DNA from: Micromonospora parastrephiae
GTDB lineage: Bacteria; Actinomycetota; Actinomycetes; Mycobacteriales; Micromonosporaceae
NCBI RefSeq assembly: GCF_016802865.1
Contig: NZ_JAEVHM010000054.1
Span: 1 to 32,080, forward strand
DNA length: 32,080 nucleotides
Reading direction: 5' to 3'
The stretch's first letter is position 1, and the number at the start of each line of letters is the position of its first letter. Under the pieces are notes generated by a model, which saw only the letters and a list, made by a program, of their open reading frames with translations, did no database searches and was not told the DNA's origin. Shown in pieces: positions 23,546-32,080 of the stretch. Position numbers and translations under genes: made by a program.

Positions 23546-24439
23546 TCAGCGGAGCGTCTCGGCGGCGACCGCGCGGACGGCGGCGGTCAGGGCGTTCAGC
23601 ACGTCCGACTCCAGCCGCCAGTGCTGCCAGTACAGCGGAACGTCGAGATGTCGGCCCGGCGCGAGGTCGACACAGCGACCGGCGGCCAGGTCGGCCCCGG
23701 CGATCTGTTCCGGCACCAGGCCCCAGCCCAACCCGAGCCGGATCGCCTCGCTGAAGGCCGGCACCGACGGCACGTAGTGCACCGGCGGGTCGAGCGGCCG
23801 GCCCGTCACCGCCCGGATGAAGCGGTGTTGCACCCGGTCCTTCCGGTCGAAGACGATCAGCGGCGCACCCGCCAGCTCGGACGCGGTGAATCCCTCGCCG
23901 AAATGGGACGCCGCGAATTCCGGCGTGGCCAACGCGCGGTACCGCATGGCTCCGAGCCGCAGCACCCGGCAGCCCTGCACAGCCTCCCGCTGGGCGGTGA
24001 CGGCCGCCGTCACCGAACCGTCCCGGAGCAACTCGGCGGTGTGGTCCTGATCGTCCTGCCGCAGGTCGAAGGAGAGCCCGGCCCGCTGCGGCAGCCGGGC
24101 CAACGCGGCGGGGAACCAGGTGGCCAGTGAGTCCGCGTTGGCCACCACGGCGACCCGGACACGGCCGCCGCCGGCCAGCGGGCCGCGGGCCTCGGACAGT
24201 GCCTCCCGTTCGAGCAGCGCGAGCTGGCCGGCCAGGCGCAGCAGTGGACGGCCGGCGTCGGTTGCCACGCACGGGCGGGCCCGGCGGACCAGCACCTGGC
24301 CGACGGCTTCCTCCAGCGCCTTGATCCGTTGGCTCACCGCCGACGGTGTGACGTGCAGCAGCTGGGCCGCCGCGTCGAAGCTGCCCTCCGCTACCACCGC
24401 CGCGAGCGTCCGTAGCTGCGCCGAGTCGAGACCTTCCAT
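23546..24439 (-). CDS. lysG: LysR family regulator, ArgP/LysG type
   Basis: A 297-residue LysR-type regulator. The N-terminal helix-turn-helix (LRTLAAVVAEGSFDAAAQLLHVTPSAVSQRIKALE) is followed by a two-lobe effector domain. Divergence from a LysE/ArgO exporter gene and the overall sequence place it in the ArgP/LysG group, which activates the exporter when lysine or arginine accumulates. ATG 24439 is preceded by TAAGCT and six bases without a ribosome site (leaderless type), and a palindrome overlaps that box, suggesting self-repression. The C-terminal end faces the accA gene with 52 bases between them. Confidence 0.9.
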   Translation of the reverse strand: MEGLDSAQLRTLAAVVAEGSFDAAAQLLHVTPSAVSQRIKALEEAVGQVLVRRARPCVATDAGRPLLRLAGQLALLEREALSEARGPLAGGGRVRVAVVANADSLATWFPAALARLPQRAGLSFDLRQDDQDHTAELLRDGSVTAAVTAQREAVQGCRVLRLGAMRYRALATPEFAASHFGEGFTASELAGAPLIVFDRKDRVQHRFIRAVTGRPLDPPVHYVPSVPAFSEAIRLGLGWGLVPEQIAGADLAAGRCVDLAPGRHLDVPLYWQHWRLESDVLNALTAAVRAVAAETLR

Positions 24440-26707
<2,268 letters not shown>

Positions 26708-26723
26708 CCCCGCCCCCTCTAGC

Positions 26724-26803
26724 CGTGTCGATCATGAGTTGTGGTGCCCCACAAAAGGGGCAGCAATGGGTGAACCGCCCACCACAACTCCATGATCGAC
26801 GCG
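26724..26803. repeat. Compound palindrome between guaB1 and tetR
   Basis: An 80-base element whose arms 26724-26746 and 26780-26803 pair over 23 bases with one bulge (including TCGATCATGAGTTGTGGTG) and whose interior contains a second hairpin, CCCC-ACAAAA-GGGG (26747-26760). It lies between convergent genes and could terminate both. Its size and two-tier form suggest a dispersed palindromic repeat. Confidence 0.7.
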
Positions 26804-26815
26804 GCAGTGGAGGGG

Positions 26816-27376
26816 TTAGCGGGTTAGGCGCCTTAGGACTTCTTGGGCTGCTTTGCGGGGGTTGCCGCCTACCCGGTTTGGCAGTGCGCCGGCCAGCCAG
26901 AGGGTCGCGAAGCCGTGCGCGATCGACCAGGCGGCGAGCGCGTCCCGGTCGGTGTCGACCGGCGCGCCACTGGTGGGTAGCGTCGCCACCCCCGAGCGGA
27001 GCGCGGCACCGGCCCGCTCCCGTGCGGTAACCAGTTCGGCGTCGCCGGCCCGGTAGAGCTCGGGCCGGAACATCACCTCGAAGTGCGCACGGTGCCGGAC
27101 GGCGAAGTCGACGTACGCGACTCCGGCGGCCAGCAGGTCGTCGCCCGCCGAGGCCAGCGTCTGGGCGAGCAGGTCGAAGCCCTGTGTGGCGAGGGCGGTG
27201 AGCAGGCCCGCCTTGTCGCCGAAGTGGTGCGCGGGCGCGGCGTGCGAGACGCCGGCCCGACGGGCCAGGTCACGCAGGCTCAGCGCGGCCGGCCCAACCT
27301 CCTCGATCGCGTCGAGCGCGGCCGCGAGCAGGGCGCGACGGAGATCGCCGTGGTGGTAGGCGCGCGTCTCGGTCAT
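26816..27376 (-). CDS. TetR/AcrR family transcriptional regulator
   Basis: A 186-residue regulator. The N-terminal helix-turn-helix (RRALLAAALDAIEEVGPAALSLRDLARRAGVSHAAPAHHFGDKAGLLTAL) is typical of TetR; YHHGDLR at the start and the C-terminal TetR_C (WHG-like) domain place it in a common actinobacterial subgroup. The ligand is unknown. ATG 27376 is six bases after TAGGAT, a leaderless-type start. Two matching palindromes lie in the gap to the divergent DoxX-like gene, so it likely represses itself and that gene. Confidence 0.9.
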   Translation of the reverse strand: MTETRAYHHGDLRRALLAAALDAIEEVGPAALSLRDLARRAGVSHAAPAHHFGDKAGLLTALATQGFDLLAQTLASAGDDLLAAGVAYVDFAVRHRAHFEVMFRPELYRAGDAELVTARERAGAALRSGVATLPTSGAPVDTDRDALAAWSIAHGFATLWLAGALPNRVGGNPRKAAQEVLRRLTR

Positions 27377-27382
27377 GCCGAA

Positions 27383-27406
27383 ATCCTATCTTGCCATTGA
27401 CAAGAT
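27383..27406. promoter_or_regulatory. tetR promoter and operator 1
   Basis: TAGGAT (minus strand, 27388-27383) is the tetR -10 box. Next to it the palindrome ATCTTGCCATTGACAAGAT (27388-27406) has perfect 6-base arms. It matches operator 2. Confidence 0.6.
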
Positions 27407-27422
27407 GCCGCCCGTCGGCGCA

Positions 27423-27441
27423 ATCTTGTCACCGACAAGTT
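27423..27441. promoter_or_regulatory. TetR operator 2, before the DoxX-like gene
   Basis: ATCTTGTCACCGACAAGTT has perfect CTTGTC/GACAAG arms around ACC and shares its arms with operator 1, 35 bases away centre to centre. It lies 17 bases before the ATG at 27459. Confidence 0.6.
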
Positions 27442-27458
27442 TCTCGAGGAGGATTCCG

Positions 27459-27663
27459 ATGGCACTCCTGATCGCCCTGGTTGTCGGCACCGCGCTGGCC
27501 CGGCTCGCCGGCCTGACCGGCATCTCCGCACTCGACAGCTGGCACCCGGCGCTGCGGGTGCGGCCTGACCCTCGACGGACGTCCGGTCACCCCGCCCGGG
27601 CAGCGCACCGTCCTACAGGTCGCGTTCGTCACCACCGCGGCGACTATTTCGTTTGGCACCTGA
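27459..27663 (+). pseudogene. DoxX-like membrane protein, internally deleted remnant
   Basis: ATG 27459 with GAGGAGG upstream opens a DoxX-like N-terminus (LIALVVGTALARLAGLTG, then SWHPALRV) that should continue with MFLLTGVAHF-like membrane segments. After the Val codon 27558-27560 this stops. From 27559 another frame (+1) reads LTLDGRPVTPPGQRTVLQVAFV and a hydrophobic end to TGA 27661-27663, like the C-terminus of such proteins. The middle, about 80 residues, is missing. So the gene is a remnant of about 70 codons. Family naming rests on the N-terminus and the position next to a tetR gene, so it is moderate. Confidence 0.55.
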
Positions 27664-27681
27664 CTATCAGGGGGCTAATCT
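27653..27681 (+). promoter_or_regulatory. marR promoter with dyad in the spacer
   Basis: TTGGCA (27653-27658) and TAATCT (27676-27681) are 17 bases apart, an excellent housekeeping-type promoter. The spacer begins with the perfect palindrome CCTGACTATCAGG (27659-27671), a likely MarR operator. The start codon follows seven bases after TAATCT. Confidence 0.65.
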
Positions 27682-27688
27682 GCTCACC

Positions 27689-28171
27689 GTGGAACTCGTC
27701 ACGCTCCAGGACGTGCCGCTCGGCCGACTGCTGGTGGTGGCCGGACACCTCGTCGGGCAGCGCTGGAATCGCTACCTCGCCGAGGAGCACGGCCTCACCC
27801 AGGCCGGCATGGTCACCCTGATGACGCTCGCCCGACACGGCGAGCTGCCCCACCGGGAGGTCGCCGAGAAGGGGTTCGTGCGTCCGGCGACCCTGACCGG
27901 CATCGTCGACACGCTCGCCCGCGACGGTCTCGTCGAGCGGCAACGCGACGACAGCGACCGACGCAGCATCCGACTCGCCATCACCCCCGCCGGGCGGGAG
28001 CGGGTGGCCGCGCTCGGCGCACTCATGCATTCCGGACGCCCCCTCACCTCGGTCGACGCCGACCCGGCCAAGGCCCAGGTCATCCGGGAGTTTTTGCTCG
28101 AGGTCATCGGCAGCGGGGACGACCCGCGGATGACCGGACGCCCTACCGAAACGAAGGACCCGGCGTGCTGA
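27689..28171 (+). CDS. MarR family transcriptional regulator
   Basis: A 160-residue winged-helix regulator. The DNA-binding region ([67 protein letters not shown]) shows recognition helix and wing in the usual order. MarR proteins commonly repress exporters and release DNA on binding small aromatic ligands. It leads an operon with two ABC exporter half-molecules. GTG 27689 is preferred over the GTG further upstream (27653) because the promoter TTGGCA-N17-TAATCT ends seven bases before it. Its stop overlaps the start of the next gene by seven bases. Confidence 0.9.
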   Translation: MELVTLQDVPLGRLLVVAGHLVGQRWNRYLAEEHGLTQAGMVTLMTLARHGELPHREVAEKGFVRPATLTGIVDTLARDGLVERQRDDSDRRSIRLAITPAGRERVAALGALMHSGRPLTSVDADPAKAQVIREFLLEVIGSGDDPRMTGRPTETKDPAC

Positions 28172-29898
28172 TCCGACTGCTGCGCGGCCAACTGCGCACC
28201 TATCAGAGACCGTTGCTGGCGGTGGTGCTGCTCCAGTTCGTGGGCACCATGGCCTCGCTCTACCTACCCAGCCTCAACGCGGACATCATCGACCAGGGCG
28301 TCGCCCGGGGCGACACCGACTACATCGTGCGCACCGGCGGCTGGATGCTGCTGGTCAGCCTGATCCAGATCGTCTGTTCGATCGCCGCCGTCTACCTGGG
28401 CGCGCGGATCGCGATGGGCTTCGGCCGGGACGTACGCGCCCGGCTGTTCGGGCACGTCAACCGCTTCTCCGCCCGCGAGGTGGCCCGGTTCGGGGCGCCG
28501 TCGCTGATCACCCGCAACACCAACGACGTGCAGCAGGTGCAGATGCTCGTGCTGATGAGCTGCACGATGCTCGTCGCGGCACCGATCATGAGCGTCGGCG
28601 GCGTGTTCATGGCGCTGCGGGAGGACATTGGGCTCTCCTGGCTGATGCTGGTCAGCGTGCCCGTGCTGGCCATCACGCTCAGCGCGATCATCCGTCGGAT
28701 GGTGCCGGGCTTCCGGCTGATGCAGACCCGGATCGACACGGTCAACCGGGTGCTGCGCGAGCAGATCACCGGCATCCGGGTGGTCCGCGCGTTCGTCCGC
28801 GAGCCGTACGAGACGGACCGCTTCGGCGTCGCCAACGCCGACCTGACCGCCACCGCGCTGCGGACCGGACGGTTGCTGGCGTTGATCTTCCCCGTGGTCA
28901 TGCTGGTGCTGAACGTCTCCAGTGTGGCGGTGCTCTGGTTCGGCGCGCAGCGGGTGGACGCCGGCGCGATCCAGGTCGGCGCCCTTACCGCGTTCCTGCA
29001 GTACCTGATGCAGATCCTGATGGCCGTGATGATGGCCACCTTCATGCTGATGATGGTGCCCCGGGCCGCGGTCTGCGCCGAGCGCATCACCGAGGTGCTG
29101 GACACCGACTCCTCGGTGGTCCCCGCCCCCGCACCGGTCACCGAACTGCCCAGCCGGGCCGAGTTGGAGCTGCGCGGGGTGCGCTTCCAGTACCCGGGAG
29201 CGGTCGACCCGGTGCTGCGGGACATCTCCTTCCGGGCCACCCCCGGCACCACCACGGCGATCATCGGCAGCACCGGCGCGGGCAAGACGACCCTGCTGTC
29301 GCTCATCCCCCGTCTGGTCGACGTCACCGCCGGCGCCGTGCTGGTCGACGGGGTGGACGTACGGGAGCTGGCCCCCGACGAGCTGTGGCGACGCATCGGG
29401 CTGGTGCCGCAACGGCCGTACCTGTTCACCGGCACGGTCGCCAGCAACCTGCGCTACGGCAACCCGGACGCCACCGACGAGGAACTGTGGACGGCGTTGG
29501 AGATCGCCCAGGCCCGGGACTTCGTGGCCCAGATGCCCGGCGGGCTGGACGCTCCGATCGCCCAGGGCGGCAGCACCGTCTCCGGTGGACAGCGGCAACG
29601 TCTGGCCATCGCCCGGGCCCTGGTCCGGCAGCCCGAGATCTACCTGTTCGACGATTCGTTCTCCGCGCTGGACCTCGGCACCGACGCGCGGCTGCGGGCG
29701 GCACTGCGGCCGGTGACCGCGCAGTCCGCGGTGGTGATCGTGGCCCAGCGGGTCTCCACGATCGTGGACGCCGACCAGATCATCGTTCTCGAGGACGGAG
29801 GGGTCGTCGGAGTGGGACGACACGCGGAGCTTTTGGAGACCTGCCCGACGTACGCCGAGATCGTGGCCTCCCAGCAGACGACGGAGGTGCCGGCATGA
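28165..29898 (+). CDS. ABC exporter half-molecule (membrane domain fused to ATPase), subunit 1
   Basis: A 577-residue type IV ABC exporter subunit: six membrane helices (about 15-300) then the ATPase. Walker [10 protein letters not shown] (368-376), signature VSGGQRQR near 472 and Walker [13 protein letters not shown] (about 491-502) are seen. The residue after the Walker B Asp is Asp, not the catalytic Glu, so its own ATP site is probably degenerate, as in heterodimeric exporters (TM287/288, LmrCD). It would pair with the next gene product, which has the canonical Glu. GTG 28165 has GAAGGA seven bases upstream and overlaps the marR stop. The exported substrate is unknown; MarR control suggests drugs or toxic metabolites. 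Confidence 0.92.
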   Translation: MLIRLLRGQLRTYQRPLLAVVLLQFVGTMASLYLPSLNADIIDQGVARGDTDYIVRTGGWMLLVSLIQIVCSIAAVYLGARIAMGFGRDVRARLFGHVNRFSAREVARFGAPSLITRNTNDVQQVQMLVLMSCTMLVAAPIMSVGGVFMALREDIGLSWLMLVSVPVLAITLSAIIRRMVPGFRLMQTRIDTVNRVLREQITGIRVVRAFVREPYETDRFGVANADLTATALRTGRLLALIFPVVMLVLNVSSVAVLWFGAQRVDAGAIQVGALTAFLQYLMQILMAVMMATFMLMMVPRAAVCAERITEVLDTDSSVVPAPAPVTELPSRAELELRGVRFQYPGAVDPVLRDISFRATPGTTTAIIGSTGAGKTTLLSLIPRLVDVTAGAVLVDGVDVRELAPDELWRRIGLVPQRPYLFTGTVASNLRYGNPDATDEELWTALEIAQARDFVAQMPGGLDAPIAQGGSTVSGGQRQRLAIARALVRQPEIYLFDDSFSALDLGTDARLRAALRPVTAQSAVVIVAQRVSTIVDADQIIVLEDGGVVGVGRHAELLETCPTYAEIVASQQTTEVPA

Positions 29899-31934
29899 CC
29901 GAGCGCGAGGCGCCGCGGACCGCGGCCGTACCCGAGCAGAAGCCGGCCGCGGACGGGCCGACGCCGAAGCGGCTGCCGCCCGGCCGTCAGGGCGGCGGCC
30001 CGCCGTGGATGGGCGCCGGGATGCCCGCCGAACGGTCGATGAACTTCGGGCCGTCCGCCAAGCGGCTGCTCGGTCGGCTCCGGCCGCACCGGCTGCACCT
30101 GGCCGCGATCATCACGTTGGCGCTGGTGAGCGTCGGGTTCAGCGTGGCTGGGCCGAAGATCCTCGGCCACGCCACCGACCTGATCTTCAGCGGGGTGATC
30201 GGTCGGCAACTGCCGGCGGGCACCACCGCCGAGCAGGCCGTCGCCGCGGCGCGGGCCAGCGGCAACGACAGCTTCGCCGACATGCTGGCCCGGATGGACG
30301 TGGTGCCCGGGGTGGGCATCGACTTCGACGCCCTGAGCCGGGTGCTGCTGTTGGCGCTCGGGCTCTACCTGGCGGCGAGCCTGCTGATGTGGTGGCAGGG
30401 CTGGCTGCTCAACGGGGTCGTCCAGCGCACCGTGCTGCGGCTGCGCGCCGAGGTGGAGGAGAAGCTCAACCGGCTGCCGCTGCCCTACTTCGACCGGCAG
30501 CCCCGAGGCGAGCTGCTCAGCCGGGTCACCAACGACATCGACAACATCTCCACCAGCCTCCAGCAGACCCTCAGCCAACTGCTCACCTCCCTGCTGACCG
30601 TGGTCGGCGTGCTGGCCGTGATGTTCTGGATCTCGCCGCTGCTGGCCCTGGTGGCCCTCGTCGCGGTGCCGCTGTCGGTGCTGGTCACCCAGCGCATCGC
30701 CAAGCGTTCGCAGAAGCAGTTCATCGCGCAGTGGACGCACACCGGCGAGTTGAACGGTCAGATCGAGGAGGCGTACACGGGCCACGAGCTGGTGAAGGTC
30801 TTCGGCCGGCAGCGCGAGGTGGAGGCCGCGTTCCACGCGAAGAACGAGGAGCTGTTCCGGGCCAGCTTCGGCGCCCAGTTCATCTCCGGGATCATCATGC
30901 CGTCGATGATGTTCATCGGAAACCTGAGCTACGTGGCGATCGCCGTGGTCGGTGGGCTGCGGGTCGCCTCCGGCACGATGAGCCTCGGCGACGTGCAGGC
31001 GTTCATCCAGTACTCCCGCCAGTTCACCCAGCCGCTCACCCAGCTCGCCTCGATGGCCAACCTGCTCCAGTCCGGGGTGGCGTCGGCCGAGCGGGTCTTC
31101 GCGGTGCTCGACGCCGACGAGCAGACGCCCGACCCGGCCGAGCCGGCCCGCGTCGCCGACCCGCACGGCCGGGTCGAGTTCGAACACGTCTCGTTCCGCT
31201 ACGAGCCGGACAAGCCGCTGATCGACGACCTGTCGCTGGTCGCCGAACCCGGGCACACGGTGGCGATCGTCGGCCCGACCGGCGCCGGCAAGACCACCCT
31301 GGTCAACCTGGTCATGCGCTTCTACGAGCTGGACGCCGGCCGGATCACCCTCGACGGGGTGGACATCACCACGATGCGCCGCGACGACCTGCGCGGACGG
31401 ATCGGCATGGTGCTCCAGGACACCTGGCTCTTCGGCGGCACCATCCGCGACAACATCGCCTACGGCCGACCCGACGCCACCGAGGAGGAGATCATCGCCG
31501 CGGCTCGGGCCACCTTCGTGGACCGGTTCGTCCGCAGCCTGCCCGACGGCTACGACACGGTCATCGACGAGGAGGGCAGCAACGTCAGCGCCGGCGAGAA
31601 GCAGCTGATCACCATCGCCCGCGCGTTCCTGGCCGAACCGTCGCTGCTGATCCTCGACGAGGCCACCAGCTCGGTGGACACCCGCACCGAGGTGCTGCTG
31701 CAGCGGGCGATGGCGGCGCTGCGCTCGGACCGGACCAGCTTCGTCATCGCGCACCGGCTCTCCACCATCCGCGACGCCGACCTGATCCTGATGATGGAGG
31801 ACGGCCGGATCGTCGAACAGGGCACCCACGAGCAGTTGCTCGCCGCCCAGGGCGCGTACCACCGGCTCTACCGTTCCCAGTTCAGCGGCGCGGTGGTCGA
31901 CGAGGAGCCGGCCGCCCAACCCGCGACGGTCTAG
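29895..31934 (+). CDS. ABC exporter half-molecule, subunit 2
   Basis: A 679-residue exporter half. An N-terminal cytoplasmic extension of about 60 residues rich in Pro and Gly precedes six membrane helices (about 75-380) with a 40-residue insert after the first one ([20 protein letters not shown] and onwards). The ATPase has Walker [10 protein letters not shown] (about 460), Walker [13 protein letters not shown] with catalytic Glu, and a divergent signature SAGEKQL in place of SGGQ. That complements subunit 1, whose Walker B lacks Glu: one composite ATP site is degenerate and the other canonical. The ATG shares ATGA with subunit 1. The frame extends to 29385 upstream but inside subunit 1, so that is not used. 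Confidence 0.92.
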   Translation: MTEREAPRTAAVPEQKPAADGPTPKRLPPGRQGGGPPWMGAGMPAERSMNFGPSAKRLLGRLRPHRLHLAAIITLALVSVGFSVAGPKILGHATDLIFSGVIGRQLPAGTTAEQAVAAARASGNDSFADMLARMDVVPGVGIDFDALSRVLLLALGLYLAASLLMWWQGWLLNGVVQRTVLRLRAEVEEKLNRLPLPYFDRQPRGELLSRVTNDIDNISTSLQQTLSQLLTSLLTVVGVLAVMFWISPLLALVALVAVPLSVLVTQRIAKRSQKQFIAQWTHTGELNGQIEEAYTGHELVKVFGRQREVEAAFHAKNEELFRASFGAQFISGIIMPSMMFIGNLSYVAIAVVGGLRVASGTMSLGDVQAFIQYSRQFTQPLTQLASMANLLQSGVASAERVFAVLDADEQTPDPAEPARVADPHGRVEFEHVSFRYEPDKPLIDDLSLVAEPGHTVAIVGPTGAGKTTLVNLVMRFYELDAGRITLDGVDITTMRRDDLRGRIGMVLQDTWLFGGTIRDNIAYGRPDATEEEIIAAARATFVDRFVRSLPDGYDTVIDEEGSNVSAGEKQLITIARAFLAEPSLLILDEATSSVDTRTEVLLQRAMAALRSDRTSFVIAHRLSTIRDADLILMMEDGRIVEQGTHEQLLAAQGAYHRLYRSQFSGAVVDEEPAAQPATV

Positions 31935-31937
31935 GGC

Positions 31938-31973
31938 GGACCGCCGTGCGCGCCACAGGTTCGACGGCGGTCC
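31938..31973. terminator. Bidirectional terminator after the ABC operon
   Basis: A 10-bp perfect stem (GGACCGCCGT with ACGGCGGTCC) and a 16-base loop, four bases after the exporter stop codon. A convergent gene ends 21 bases further on. Confidence 0.65.
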
Positions 31974-31993
31974 ACCCCGGGCCGGCGGGCGGG

Positions 31994-32080
31994 TCAGTCC
32001 GACGGCAGCAGGTCGGCCGCGCGGGCGGCGACCTGCCCGCCGATCAGGGCGAGCGCGGCGGCGGCGGGCATCGGGTCCAG
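31994..32080 (-). CDS. Unidentified protein, C-terminal fragment
   Basis: The minus-strand frame enters from the right edge and ends at TGA 31996-31994. Visible C-terminal residues are DPMPAAAALALIGGQVAARAADLLPSD, a helical Ala-rich tail. Codon bias (G/C third positions) and convergence with the terminator support it as a real gene end. Family cannot be told. Confidence 0.5.
   Translation of the reverse strand: MDPMPAAAALALIGGQVAARAADLLPSD

Noticed and set aside
29640..31919. 759-codon minus-strand open frame
   Set aside because: Antisense to the second ABC exporter gene, rich in His/Asp/Gly/Gln as expected for a shadow frame and without domain motifs.

Overview
The window is chromosomal DNA of a very G+C-rich actinomycete, most likely a member of the Micromonosporaceae (Micromonospora-like). 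This is inferred from base composition, GTG starts, the DUF5324-like / cyclophilin / rhomboid / PH-domain neighbourhood, the accE-maf-accA neighbourhood also seen in other Actinobacteria, and a GuaB1-type protein. No rRNA, tRNA or CRISPR was seen, so the genus is an inference.

Layout. 60-2543 (minus): a three-gene cassette of a nucleotidyltransferase, a glycerol-1-phosphate-dehydrogenase-like enzyme and a CDP-alcohol phosphatidyltransferase, which together look like a small lipid or polyol head-group pathway. 2622-3835 (minus): a Nudix hydrolase coupled to an unknown protein. 3947-7552 (plus): a CBS-pair protein, a SnoaL-like protein, a PLP aminotransferase and a CorA channel. 7617-10456: conserved housekeeping block (DUF5324-like membrane protein, cyclophilin, rhomboid protease, PH-domain protein). 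10555-12768 (plus): thiolase and an APH-fold phosphotransferase.

12862-20868 is a disturbed stretch. A DUF1906-type secreted protein and a Ser/Thr kinase are both cut short and joined tail to tail near 13075. accE, an O-methyltransferase and a drug-ABC ATPase each carry a one-base frameshift. A three-gene type VII secretion-like operon (small YxxxD protein, PPE-like proline-rich protein, mycosin protease), with less G+C-biased codon use than its neighbours, lies between accE and maf. Hairpins, a 16-bp tandem duplication and a 21-bp minisatellite that contains a stop codon are also here.

19136-28171 holds four transporter/regulator or enzyme/regulator units: padR with a DrrAB-type exporter (two matching operators), the acyl-CoA carboxylase biotin subunit, a divergent lysG/lysE pair, guaB1, and a tetR facing a decayed DoxX-like gene across two matching operators. 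A marR gene then leads an operon with two half-size ABC exporters (28165-31934) whose nucleotide-binding motifs suggest a heterodimer with one degenerate ATP site. The window ends inside an unidentified minus-strand gene.

A recurring regulatory theme is leaderless expression: about a dozen genes have a TANNNT hexamer 6-8 bases before the start codon and no Shine-Dalgarno sequence.
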